Shown: positions 10,926 to 23,114, counted from the first letter of the stretch. The stretch is DNA of 64,000 bases from Panopea generosa (GCA_029582155.1 CM055897.1:1450501-1514500); one strand, 5' to 3'. Program-made: numbers and translations. The notes: generated by a model from the letters alone, not told the origin.

Positions 10926-13218
10926 GAAGTACGTTCTAACGTTTACCGCTGGTAATTTGAGTGTTTAATTTATATGACGCCGTCAACGGGAATGAGTGTC
11001 TCCGACTCACCATGAGTAAAACCAACAAATTGATACTAGCATACAAATTAGAATAAACGTCCACCAGTGACCTAGGCAGATAACTGCAGAGTTTTAACAA
11101 ATTCTGTCCAGTACTCGGTGTGTCGTCACGTGCGGCATGCACGAGCTACATTAGTCTCGGATGGGTTGGTGGGTCGGTAGGTAGTTGGGTGAGTGAGTAG
11201 GTAGGTAGGTAGGTAGGTAGGAGCACTACAAACGAACACTAAGGGCCTCAACACTAACAATGAAATTCTGTCTAATTATAACAGTAGAGACATGAATGCC
11301 TAATAACGGAAGTTTATCAAACGTGGCCTCCAACACTAACAATGCAGTGGTATCTCGTATTATAACAATGAATGCCTCACCACGGAAGTTATCAAACATG
11401 TTTATTACGAGAGATATACCGAAATGGGTAGCGTTTGATAAACGTTGCCAACATTACCTGGACACTGTCCGTTGCCGTATATGATATTAAAACACATGAA
11501 AGAACAGTTACTCTAGCAAGAATCGGCATATCTATGTATACACGTGTGTGTAATGTATACACGTGTGTGTATACGCTTCCCTGCATATAAAACTTACAGT
11601 CATGTATGACCAGAAATAAACACATTTTAACCGACGCTAACTACCATCGTGAAGATTGTAATGGTGGTGTATTTGCTCGCATAACCGGGATCGTTGACAA
11701 GGTAACCTATTATCAGTTTCTGCTTTACAGCATGTATGTATTACCTGATAATAGTTAAGTTTCTGTAATGGAGCTATTCTCCTGATAGACAAATGTACTA
11801 TGATACTATATAATTGTAGCGGGCGAAGGGTGATAACCTGTGTATGCTTAGAGGAAAACTTTTTGCGTGATTTGTTTAAGTTGATATAACCTATTTCACA
11901 ATCGATGTAAAATAAATACGTATGAAACCAAAATTTATATCATCAAATAAAACCGGTCACTTACCTTTTTATTTAAAAGTATTATATAACCATAATATGC
12001 ACAGTAGATCTACAAGGTCGAGCCTACACACTACTTACCTTTATACTAATAGGAGCATAGTAGAGTATTCACATGAGGCAACTGTAAACTACCTAAGTAC
12101 ATAGTTATATAGGTCATCGTGACACCCATATATATCACACAGTAAATCGTCTTAAATGGAAGATCACACGACTGATCACGATTGACTTGGATGTTAGAAC
12201 CCGACCATCATGTATATCCTGGTTGAGTATATAAATGCACCGATAGTTTCTCCCTCTACGCGCACAAGTACAACAGCTATTGAATTAATCACAATGATTC
12301 GTCCATGTGTAAGAGTGTGCATTGTCGTAAAATGCTAATGTTAAAAATAAACTTCCCATAAATCGATGTTTTTGTCACATATTCGTTGAACCAGATGTTT
12401 GAGCTATCTACATACACGTTTACTTGTGTAATATATACGGATGAGTGCTCTTACATATTCGAATGATTGCATTCATAAATTCTAATAATTTAGTGATGTC
12501 ACAATCGAAAAGAATGCTACCACGTGTTTAACATCCCATATTCAAACGGATGATACAAAAGTAGTTTTATTTAGTTTGAATATATGGCGCCACCTATTGA
12601 TGTTGGAATGTTGCTGAAAGTAGTATGGGACTGTAACCTTTTATTCCCATTTTTCTTATTTCTAGCCTCCTTTCAATCCTACCAATAGTTCACAAACTGC
12701 ACGTGGTTATTAACATAAACAGGTGATTCTTCTCAAGGCAAATGAGAATAAACATAATAATATTATACATGTAGATCTTCTATGATAAAGTAATTTTCTG
12801 AATGTGAACATGCATTTGAATAAGGAAACTTTTTACCTCCTCGTAGATTCTGTAGTGTCCAGGGTATGAGTCATCCGTCATTTAAGACATACGCCATGTA
12901 AGATAAACGCTAGTGTACCCTAGGTTACAAAGTATATACCATGTAGGGAAACTATTGTGTTTTTTTCGCAATATGTAACAGACTGCTCACAACAAAATTC
13001 CATGACGTTCTGTGTTAATTTCTTTTATATGTCAGATCAATAACAAAACCAGCGTTGGCCTTATCAGTACATGTATATAGTCTATAAAACGCGATCGTTA
13101 AATAGCAATATTGGGAAAGCCAAATTTGAGCACGTTGATTGGTCAGTTGCCTCAACTGAAAGTTTGAATGAAGTCACAGTTTAGTTCAATTGCTATGAAT
13201 TGTTGGACATGCTAGCAT
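10926..13218. other. Non-coding stretch with small tandem repeats
   Basis: A GTAG microsatellite lies at about 11163-11221. An imperfect tandem duplication of roughly 85 bp lies at 11246-11400 (caacactaacaatg twice, gaatgcct twice, cggaagtt twice). A short acacgtgtgtgta duplication is at about 11537-11572. No gene was recognised. Confidence 0.5.
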
Positions 13219-13220
13219 TA

Positions 13221-13860
13221 TGGGGTGCCGTATTTTATTTAACCATAATAAATAATATCACTTATTCGAATAAGTGATATCACTTATTCATTTAAAATAA
13301 GTGATATCACATATTCGAATAAGTGATATCACCTATTTGATAGGAATGTAAACAGTGATTTCTCCAAAGATATGTATGTATATCGAGAATAAAATGGAAA
13401 TATTAAATATATAGTGTTAGAATATTGTGTAATAATTTGTTATATAATAAATATTATTCTGAATGTAGAATATATAATATTGGTTTATTCTTTAATCAAA
13501 CTTTTTTTTTTGCGCCTGAATCATTTTTATCATATGTCTGCTGAATCAGTTTTATTATATATACAATGCTGAAGAATTTTTGCATGGAAGATTCTGTTTT
13601 TTCTTAAATCTAATGAGTGATATATCCTATTCAAATAAGTGGTATCACCTATTCAAATAAGTGGTATCACCTATTCAAAACGTTGAAGTGGTATCGCTAG
13701 TTCATTTCGAATTAGTGATAACACTTATTTGAATAGGTGATATTATGTGATACCACTTATTCGAACAAGTGATATCACTTATTTATATTTGAATAAGTGA
13801 TATCACCTACTTGAATAAGTGATATCACTTATTACGGTTAAATAGTAAAACGACACCCAA
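13221..13860. mobile_element. Palindrome-rich TIR element (MITE-like) with TA flanks
   Basis: The 5' end (tggggtgccg, then ttatttaaccataataa) matches the inverted 3' end (ttattacggttaaatagtaa, then cgacacccaa) over about 50 bp, and both sides abut TA (13219-13220 and 13861-13862). Inside, the 20-bp perfect palindrome aataagtgatatcacttatt and variants recur near both ends. There is no ORF, so it is non-autonomous. Confidence 0.8.
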
Positions 13861-13900
13861 TATAGAATCCCCTGCTTGTTCGTCGGGGTTTATAGACTTG

Positions 13901-16900
13901 ATTCGGAAGATACCAGGTTCTAGAATAGACTAACATGTATATTCGGGAGATACCAGGTTCTAGGACAGACTAACATGTATATTCGGGAGATACCAGGTTC
14001 TAGGACAGACTAACATGTATATTCGGGAGATACCAGGTTCTAGAATAGACTAACATGTATATTCGGGAGATACCAGGTTCTAGGACAGACTAACATGTAT
14101 ATTCGGGAGATACCAGGTTCTAGGACAGACTAACATGTATATTCGGGAGATACCAGGTTCTAGGACAGACTAACATGTATATTCGGGATAAACCAGGTTC
14201 TAGGACAGACTAACATGTATTTTCGGGAGATACCAGGTTCTAGGACAGACTAACATGTATTTTCGGGAGATACCAGGTTCTAGGACAGACTAACATGTAT
14301 ATTCGGGATATACCAGGTTCTAGGACAGACTAACATGTATATTAGGGAGATACCAGAGACTAACATGTATATTCGGGAGAAACCAGGTTCTAGGACAGAC
14401 TAACATGTATATTCGGGAGATACCAGGTTCTAGGACAGACTAACATGTATATTAGGGAGATACCAGGTTCTAGGACAGACTAACATGTATATTCGGGATA
14501 AACCAGGTTCTAGGACAGACTAACATGTATATTCGGGAGATACCAGGTTCTAGGACAGACTAACATGTATATTCGGGCTAGGACAGACTAACATGTATAT
14601 TCGGGAGATACCAGGTTCTAGGACAGACTAACATGTATATTCGGGATATACCAGGTTCTAGGATAGACTAACATGTATATTCGGGAGATACCAGAGACTA
14701 ACATGTATATTCGGGAGAAACCAGGTTCTAGGACAGACTAACATGTATATTCGGGAGATACCAGGTTCTAGGACAGACTAACATGTATATTCGGGAGATA
14801 CCAGGTTCTAGGACAGACTAACATGTATATTCGGGAGATACCAGGTTCTAGGACAGACTAACATGTATATTCGGGATAAACCAGGTTCTAGGACAGACTA
14901 ACATGTATTTTCGGGAGATACCAGGTTCTAGGACAGACTAACATGTATATTCGGGATATACCAGGTTCTAGGACAGACTAACATGTATATTAGGGAGATA
15001 CCAGGTTCTAGGACAGACTAACATGTATATTCGGGATAAACCAGGTTCTAGGACAGACTAACATGTATATTCGGGAGATACCAGGTTCTAGGACAGACTA
15101 ACATGTATATTCGGGAGATACCAGGTTCTAGGACAGACTAACATGTATATTCGGGATATACCAGGTTCTAGGATAGACTAACATGTATATTCGGGAGATA
15201 CCAGAGACTAACATGTATATTCGGGAGAAACCAGGTTCTAGGACAGACTAACATGTATATTCGGGAGATACCAGGTTCTAGGACAGACTAACATGTATAT
15301 TCGGGAGATACCAGGTTCTAGGACAGACTAACATGTATATTCGGGAGATACCAGGTTCTAGGACAGACTAACATGTATATTCGGGAGAAACCAGGTTCTA
15401 GGACAGACTATACTGTATATTCGGGAGATACCAGGTTCCAGGATAGACTAACATGTATATTCGGGAGATACCATGTTCCAGGACAGACTAACGTGTATAT
15501 TCGGGAGATACCAGGTTCTAGGACAGACTAACATGTATATTCGGGAGATACCAGGTTCTAGGACAGACTAACATGTATATTCGGGATAAACCAGGTTCTA
15601 GGACAGACTAACATGTATATTCGGGAGATACCAGGTTCTAGGACAGACTTACATGTATATTCGGGATATACCAGGTTCTAGGACAGACTAACATGTATAT
15701 TCGGGAGATACCAGGTTCTAGGACAGACTAACATGTATATTCGGGAGATACCAGGTTCTAGGAAAAGACTAACATGTATATTCGGGATATACCAGGTTCT
15801 AGGACAGACTAACATGTATATTCGGAAGATACCAGGTTCTAGGACAGACTAACATGTATATTCGGGAGATACCAGGTTCTAGGACAGACTAACATGTATA
15901 TTCGGGAGATACCAGGTTCTGGGACAGACTAACATGTATGTTCGGGATATACCAGGTTCTGGGATAGACTAACATGTATATTCGGGAGATACCAGAGACT
16001 AACATGTATATTCGGGAGATACCAGGTTCTAGGACAGACTAACATGTATATTCGGGAGATACCAGGTTCTAGGATAGACTAACATGTATATTCGGGAGAT
16101 ACCAGGTTCTAGAACAGACTAACATGTATATTCGGGATAAACCAGGTTCTAGGACAGACTAACATGTATATTCGGGAGATGCCAGGTTCTAGGACAGACT
16201 AACATGTATATTCGGGAGATACCAGGTTCTAGGACAGACTAACATGTATATTCGGGAGATACCAGGTTCTAGGACAGACTAACATGTATATTCGGGAGAT
16301 ACCAGGTTCTAGGACAGACTAACATGTATATTCGGGAGATACCAGGTTCTAGGACAGACTAACATGTATATTCGGGAGATACCAGGTTCTAGGACAGACT
16401 AACATGTATATTCGGGATATACCAGGTTCTAGGACAGACTTACATGTATATTCGGGAGATACTAGGTTCTAGGACAGACTATACTGTATATTCGGGAGAT
16501 GCCAGGTTCTAGGATAGACTAACGTGTATATTCGGGAGATACCAGGTTCTAGGACAGACTAACATGTATATTCGGGAGATACCAGGTTCTAGGACAGACT
16601 AACATGTATATTCGGGAGATACCAGGTTCTAGGACAGACTAACATGTATATTCGGGAGATACCAGGTTCTAGGACAGACTTACATGTATATTCGGGAGAT
16701 ACCAGGTTCTAGGACAGACTATACTGTATATTCGGGAGATGCCAGGTTCTAGGACAGACTAACGTGTATATTCGGGAGATGCCAGGTTCTAGGACAGACT
16801 AACGTGTATATTCGGGAGATACCAGGTTCTAGGACAGACTAACGTGTATATTCGGGAGATACCAGGTTCTAGGATAGACTAACGTGTATATTCGGGAGAT

Positions 16901-18491
16901 ACCAGGTTCTAGGACAGACTAACGTGTATATTCGGGAGATACCAGGTTCTAGGACAGACTAACGTGTATATTCGGGAGATACCAGGTTCTAGGACAGACT
17001 AACGTGTATATTCGGGATATACCAGGTTCTAGAAAAGACTAACGTGTATATTCGGGAGATACCAGGTTCTAGGACAGACTAACGTGTATATTCGGGAGAT
17101 ACCAGGTTCTAGGTTAGACTAACGTGTATATTCGGGAGATACCAGGTTCTAGGACAGACTAACGTGTATATTCGGGAGATACCAGGTTCTAGGACAGACT
17201 AACGTGTATATTCGGGAGATACCAGGTTCTAGGACAGACTAACGTGTATATTCGGGAGATGCCAGGTTCTAGGACAGACTAACGTGTATATTCGGGAGAT
17301 GCCAGGTTCTAGGACAGACTAACATGCATATTCGGGAGATGCCAGGTTCTAGGACAGACTAACGTGCATATTCGGGAGATGCCAGGTTCTAGGACAGACT
17401 AACATGTATATTCGGGAGATGCCAGGTTCTAGGACAGACTAACGTGTATATTCGGGAGATACCAGGTTCTAGGACAGACTAACGTGTATATTCGGGAGAT
17501 ACCAGGTTCTAGGACAGACTAACGTGCATATTCGGGAGATGCCAGGTTCTAGGACAGACTAACATGCATATTCGGGAGATGCCAGGTTCTAGGACAGACT
17601 AACATGCATATTCGGGAGATGCCAGGTTCTAGGACAGACTAACATGCATATTCGGGAGATGCCAGGTTCTAGGACAGACTAACATGTATATTCGGGATAT
17701 GCCAGGTTCTAGGACAGACTTACATGTATATTCGGGAGATACCAGGTTCTAGGACAGACTAACATGTATATTCGGGATATGCCAGGTTCTAGGACAGACT
17801 AACATGTATATTCGGGATATGCCAGGTTCTAGGACAGACTAACGTGTATATTCGGGAGATACCAGGTTCTAGGACAGACTAACGTGTATATTCGGGAGAT
17901 ACCAGGTTCTAGGACAGACTAACGTGTATATTCGGGAGATGCCAGGTTCTAGGACAGACTAACGTGTATATTCGGGAGATGCCAGGTTCTAGGACAGACT
18001 AACGTGCATATTCGGGAGATGCCAGGTTCTAGGACAGACTAACATGCATATTCGGGAGATGCCAGGTTCTAGGACAGACTAACATGTATACTCGGGAGAT
18101 GCCAGGTTCTAGGACAGACTAACATGTATACTCGGGAGATGCCAGGTTCTAGGACAGACTAACATGCATATTCGGGAGATGCCAGGTTCTAGGACAGACT
18201 AACATGTATACTCGGGAGATGCCAGGTTCTAGGACAGACTAACATGTATATTCGGGAGATGCCAGGTTCTAGGACAGACTAACATGTATATTCGGGAGAT
18301 GCCAGGTTCTAGGACAGACTAACATGTATATTCGGGAGATGCCAGGTTCTAGGACAGACTAACATGTATATTCGGGATATGCCAGGTTCTAGGACAGACT
18401 AACATGTATATTCGGGAGATACCAGGTTCTAGGACAGACTAACATGTATATTCGGGAGATACCAGGTTCTAGGATAGACTAACATGTATAT
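13901..18491. repeat. 40-bp satellite, about 115 units
   Basis: Unit of 40 bp: attcgggagataccaggttc followed by taggacagactaacatgtat. Variants change along the array: aacatgtat dominates the left, aacgtgtat about 16.7-18.0 kb, and gatgccagg with aacatgcat appears from about 17.3 kb. Shortened units (gataccagagactaac) sit near 14350, 14690, 15200 and 15995. A block around 14641 recurs 500 bp later at 15141. There is no ORF. It starts 40 bp after the palindromic element and ends against a SINE. Confidence 0.97.
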
Positions 18492-18494
18492 GAA

Positions 18495-18640
18495 ACTTTC
18501 TCGGTTCCCTTTCCTGAGAAGAACCAGTACTGGGTGTTGCTTTTGAGAGTCCATCGCATCGAATCAAGAATCAAACCCATACACTCTGTTGTGAGCGATT
18601 AACCTTCTACTCACTGCCCCACGAGCAATCAGTGGTTCTG
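18495..18640 (-). mobile_element. SINE (group C), minus strand
   Basis: Reverse-complement order is a tRNA-like head (gtggggcagtgagtagaagg), then tgggtttgattcttg, then ccagtactggttcttctc. It directly terminates the 40-bp satellite. A similar copy at 23115-23225 is followed by the same flank (attcggaataagagaactgt), so both belong to the duplicated actin-like locus. Confidence 0.65.
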
Positions 18641-19234
18641 GTTATTCGGAATAAGAGAACTGTCCATCATTCGAGTATCATGATTGATGTATATACAAGG
18701 GAGATAACATACGCCACGCGCATCGCTAAATGCACCGCTAAATACGGTGCCGGAAGTTCTTTCAAAAGCTGGTTAAAGAGATCTTTCGTGTCAATTTTTG
18801 GTTCATATGTAGATTGTATAGTTCTCACCGACTGTCTGGGTATTAGAGGTATCTATTTCACCGATATATAGACTAGTGCCATCTACACAATGCCAGATTA
18901 CCTCAAAACAGTTGCACTTCATTCTAAATGTAAACGTTACCGGACATGACGCTCAACTGTTTTGAAGTAATCTGGAATTTTGTAGGTCGCACTGAATTGT
19001 TGATTGGTGAAATACATTCTTATAATACCCGGACGGACGGTGGGAACTGTGTACACATGTACCCAAAAATGAAAAAAAAAAAAAACTTTTTTAAACAACG
19101 TTTCGGCGCCGTATTCAGCGCTGCGCGTGACAGGTTCCCACCCTTGATATAGGTTTCAGACGGGTCCGTTTTTATCGCGTTCTGAACTTGTGTTATGATA
19201 ATCTGGATTTGTTGTTGTTGTTGTTGTTGTTGTT

Positions 19235-19269
<35 letters not shown>

Positions 19270-19753
19270 TATAGGGAGCAAATGATAACTGCAATAATAT
19301 ATATCCCGAAGAGTGTGTTGTATGTTTGAACTTTTTATATTATGTACATCAACATACAGAAGTCAAATACATATAAAATGAAATATCAATATTTTATACA
19401 TATATGTTGTTTTACAGAAATCAAATAGATGTTTTTAAACAGAATTCAAATGCATATTAACATATGTTAAAAAACAGAATCAATTATCAATAAACATTAC
19501 TACATGATTTTAATAGATGGGGAATTACTCGCTTATGTGAGAGATTGTGAAAGGTATAAGGTATAGCGACTTAAATTAATCATAGTCTAGTTACTAAATG
19601 TAATTCTTAATTTCCTAATAACATAATGATCATAATTGTTCGGTGAACAATATATTTTTAAAGATAATAAGTTTATGTGAATGTGATATGGTGAAGAAAA
19701 TCTTATTCTGACGACAAGTATATTTTTGTTACACTAAGGGTTATTTATAACCG
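18641..19753. other. Non-coding stretch with GTT/GTC microsatellite and a hairpin
   Basis: A (GTT)n tract turns into (GTC)n at about 19203-19269. At about 19725-19773 gttacactaagggtt and aacccttagtgtaac form a perfect hairpin at the left edge of the next element. The 35-bp segment at 19667-19702 (aagtttatgtgaatgtgata) is repeated with changes at 19773-19808. No gene was recognised. Confidence 0.6.
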
Positions 19754-20610
19754 CAACCCTTAGTGTAACAAAATAAATTTATGTGGATGTGATTTGGTGA
19801 AGTAAACATAAACAAAACAAACAAAAACATTCACTGAAACAGTTTTTTGTTAAAAGTTATTATTCCCATATTCCACAGCATATTTGCATTTACATTTGTT
19901 AGTATAAAAAAACACACACGCTAAAATGAAGAATATCGAAACGACATGAATGCCCCACCCATGTCTATTTATTTTTTTTAACGATGACATTGACCCTAGA
20001 ATCCAGAAATTCAAACACATCCGAGATATCTTGGTTCTGAATACCTATATGAAGTTTCACAAAAATTGGATTAAAATAAGGGCGGTAGAGCGGTAACGGT
20101 GATTTTCTATTTTAAGTAACGATGACATTGAATTTGACCCGAAAATCGTGAAACGCAAACGCATCCGAAGTATTTCTGTTCTGAACAGATGTATAACTTG
20201 CATCGGATGGAAAATAATGGCGGTAAGCGTTGACTGCGATTTTCTTTTTTTTAGTAACAGTGACGTTGACCTTGACCTGAAAATCGTGACGGACGGAAGA
20301 ACGGACGGACGGACGTATGGACAGGCGTTACGATTGACGGACATGGGTAGCATTATACCGCCCTCACCGCGTCACCTACCCAACCCATTTTAAGACGGTT
20401 TCATAAAGAATACGTATCAGAATTAAACAGATAAATTGTATCAATTGTGTCATTTGCCATAATATGTATTATAGAGAAGATGATTTCCTAAATTTTGTTA
20501 CATATTGTAACTATTTGTCAAATATCGCCCCTTAGCAGCGTAACAAAATAAATTTGTTACACTAAGAATAACAATTGTTACCCTAAGGGGTTTTGTTACA
20601 CTAAGGGTTG
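19754..20610. mobile_element. Non-autonomous TIR element next to actin-like gene 2
   Basis: Perfect 20-bp terminal inverted repeats: caacccttagtgtaacaaaa at 19754-19773 and its complement ttttgttacactaagggttg at 20591-20610. The interior holds two related segments (gatgacattgaccctagaat and gatgacattgaatttgaccc) and a GGAC run, and no transposase. Homology between actin-like gene 2 and its broken copy starts just past the right TIR. Confidence 0.7.
19980..20395 (+). repeat. Dispersed GGACGGAC-type repeat, two related segments
   Basis: Two diverged segments of roughly 130-150 bp in tandem, ending in acggacggacggacgtatgg. A related minus-strand fragment appears at about 57985-58095. It has the style of dispersed mollusc repeats with a GGAC tail. 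Confidence 0.6.
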
Positions 20611-20676
20611 CCACATAGCATCAACAAAACACATTTTGTAACCGTGCTGTATGTTTCAGCTCGTAGTTTCGGCAGA

Positions 20677-20799
20677 ATGGGGGACGCTGTGGTGGTTGTC
20701 GACCTTGGGTCATGCACTCTAAAGGCCGGGTTGGCAGGAGATAGCAGGCCACGTGTTGTAATACCGTCAATAGTAGGGCACCCAAAGCACGCCAGTAAG
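20677..20799 (+). CDS. Actin-like protein 2, exon 1 (codons 1-41)
   Basis: The exon encodes [20 protein letters not shown] and on to GHPKHASK, matching the actin N-terminus (D11, S14 and K18 kept; actin G15 is C). ATG at 20677 is chosen because an in-frame frame upstream contains an acceptor-like tatgtttcag 17 nt before it. The exon ends AAG with donor gttggt in phase 0, required by exon 2; the stronger-looking gtaagg four bases earlier would break the frame. Confidence 0.85.
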
Positions 20800-20959
20800 G
20801 TTGGTATCTATTGGTCTATATTTATGTTATTCCATTAATATGTACCGAAAGTATGCATATGCGTACGTGCCTGCGTGTGTGCGAACGTGTGTGTTTGTTA
20901 TTCATTTTAGCCGACATGATTTGTCTGCAACTAGATAAAATGTTTGTTTTAATTTTCAG

Positions 20960-22003
20960 CCCGGTGTGGCGACGAAAACAGATCAAATGTTCTTCGGGGA
21001 CGAGGCTGACCTCCATAGAGGTGCATGTAGAATCAAATACCCCATTGAGTACGGGATTGTCACCAACTGGGATGACGTAGAACATTTATTAAATTACACT
21101 TTTAGGGATAAACTGGGAGTAAATCCCGAAGATCATCCTGTTATGTTTACAGAACAACCTATAAATCCAAAGTGTAACAGAGAAAAGATAACTCAGATAA
21201 TGTTTGAACAGTTCAACGTTCCAGCATTCCATCTACAAGACAAAGCTGTACTGTCACTGTACGGAGTCGGAAGGACAACCGGACTTGTTTTGGGACTTGG
21301 CGGTGGTGCATTCAGTATAGGTCCTGTCTACGAAGGATTTTTGCTCAGACACCTAGTACCTCATGTTCCTTGGAACGGACGAGACATTACTGATCTGCTA
21401 CGAAAGGAGCTCAGAAACAACGATCATATCACGTCACAACAGAAAGAATGTATCGAAACTTCAGCGTATACGACTACTTTACGTGACATAAAGCACAAAC
21501 ACTGCTTTGTTTCCAGTAACTTTCCACGTGACTTACAACAATCACATGTGCAGACGACTGGTAACCGTCTCGTAGACGACGCATCCGAGTATGAACTTCC
21601 AGACGGTACATTTTTGTATCTAAATAAGGAACGTTTTATCGCACCAGAGTGCATTTTTGACCCATTCCTGACAGGCTATGAAATGTGTGGAGTGCACGAA
21701 CAAGTGTACAACGCATTACGACGCGCAGATGAAGAAATTCAACCAGAATTGTTTTCGAATGTTTTGCTATCTGGCGGATCAAGTTTGTTTCCGGGACTTC
21801 CGGAAAGATTTAAACAAGAGCTTGACGGTCTGAATAAAACGAAACACACAGTTAAAATAATTTCACCAGAAAACAGGCAATATTTACCATGGCTCGGTGG
21901 TTCCAATCTGGCATGTTTAAAATCTTCGAGCGGATCGTGGATCAGTAAGGACGAGTATGACGAGGAGGGACCGATGTTAGTTCACACAAAGTGTATCTCA
22001 TAA
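20960..22003 (+). CDS. Actin-like protein 2, exon 2 (codons 42-388)
   Basis: Begins after a ttttaattttcag acceptor and runs in phase 0 from PGVATKTDQMFF to the C-terminus LVHTKCIS; with exon 1 it is 388 aa. Actin landmarks: [59 protein letters not shown] and SKDEYDEEGP. By alignment Q137 is K, D154 is G, D157 is G (GLGGG for actin DSGDG) and H161 is S, so the ATPase site is more eroded than in actin-like protein 1, although the second phosphate loop is intact. The D-loop has normal length. A disrupted duplicate lies 3-6 kb downstream. Actin family membership is certain; it is neither a conventional actin nor a known Arp that I can name. Confidence 0.95.
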   Translation, partial: PGVATKTDQMFFGDEADLHRGACRIKYPIEYGIVTNWDDVEHLLNYTFRDKLGVNPEDHPVMFTEQPINPKCNREKITQIMFEQFNVPAFHLQDKAVLSLYGVGRTTGLVLGLGGGAFSIGPVYEGFLLRHLVPHVPWNGRDITDLLRKELRNNDHITSQQKECIETSAYTTTLRDIKHKHCFVSSNFPRDLQQSHVQTTGNRLVDDASEYELPDGTFLYLNKERFIAPECIFDPFLTGYEMCGVHEQVYNALRRADEEIQPELFSNVLLSGGSSLFPGLPERFKQELDGLNKTKHTVKIISPENRQYLPWLGGSNLACLKSSSGSWISKDEYDEEGPMLVHTKCIS

Positions 22004-22186
22004 TTATATAATGCTACACGCGTACTGTGTAGCACTCTTAAACAAGTAACCTTTTTATCATAATGTGCAGAATATATATAAAAAATCAAGACTTAATGTT
22101 CGATGATTACAAAGCCAAAATCAGCGACAGTATAAGGACATTGAGACATGACACTTACGATGAGTCAGATATACTGGCAGGACCTG

Positions 22187-22192
22187 AATAAA
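22187..22192 (+). terminator. Candidate polyadenylation signal of actin-like gene 2
   Basis: AATAAA about 185 nt after the stop codon. The preceding 3' flank (taacctttttatcataatgtgcagaa-type sequence) is shared with the broken copy up to about 22080. Confidence 0.4.
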
Positions 22193-22439
22193 AAACAAAG
22201 AAACAAACAAACACATAAGTAAGTTGCCATGTAGTAACAGACATTGGATTTCAAAGTTGAGTGTTTTGAACAGACCGATTAGTTTTGAAGAAACATGACT
22301 AACAAAATGTGCCTTTAATTATGTCTATCATATTTGTGAAAATAACTGGTCTAGTAACATTAAGTGTATTATGCAAGAACTCGATCTACTTGCTTATTTT
22401 AACAATAAAACACATGACTTCTTTACATACCGTTTTTAG

Positions 22440-23105
22440 AAACTATTTTTCAGATATATGGTCTTGTAATATTCGGGATATGCCAAAATTAAGAACATAC
22501 GTTTTATTTGAAGACAATTTCACGAGTAAACTATATGTGAACATGCCACTTATGAAAAGTGAACGATCACTTTTGGCGCAATTCAGGTGCGATATTCTGC
22601 CAATAAGAATTGAAACAGGCCGATTACGTAGGCGAAAGTCCTTATCAGAGACTTTGCCGGTTCTTTGACACAGGGACAGTGGAAGGCGAATCACATTCCT
22701 GATTAGACTGTGCTTTTTATGTAGACTAAGAAATGTAATTTTATAAGATGTCATGGCAACCAGGGACTATACAATGTTAGATTCTATACATAAACTGAAA
22801 TATCTAATGAACAATTGTCAAATAAAGGTGGCAATGTTTTTGACAATGGCATACCTAAAAATGAGAAACTCTAATTTTACTTCTATGTAATCACCATATG
22901 TACATTTGTGCTTGTGAAAGTTTACCTACATTATTCTATTTATGTTCCACTGCTCTATCATATGATATTGCATATTACCTCTATTTATTGGCAGTGACTT
23001 ATAGGCGCACTGGGCCGGGTACTCTACTACTTATCATTTTGTAATAAATATACTATTTACTGTCGTTCACATGTCATTATAATAAACTAATTACTTACTT
23101 ACTGA
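22440..23105 (+). pseudogene. LINE 3'-end relic (ORF2 C-terminus and 3' UTR)
   Basis: A frame encodes MPKLRTYVLFEDNF, then KSERSLLAQFRCDILPIRIE, then TGRL. In shifted frames it continues with DTGTVEGESH, LDCAFYVD and KLKYLMNN. This order (LRxxTGR followed by a CxxC...HFLxxC knuckle) is the C-terminal end of LINE ORF2 proteins, as in the full copy at 51850-51960. Stops and frameshifts show decay. The tail is a ttacttacttactgact tract. Confidence 0.7.
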
Positions 23106-23114
23106 CTGACTTAC

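Noticed and set aside
13901-18491. CRISPR-like array
   Set aside because: Units abut with no unique spacers and the setting is eukaryotic; it is a satellite.
20799-20960. gtaagg donor four bases upstream of the chosen donor of actin-like gene 2
   Set aside because: Looks stronger by consensus but would leave the exons out of frame with each other; the phase-0 gttggt site keeps the actin reading frame.
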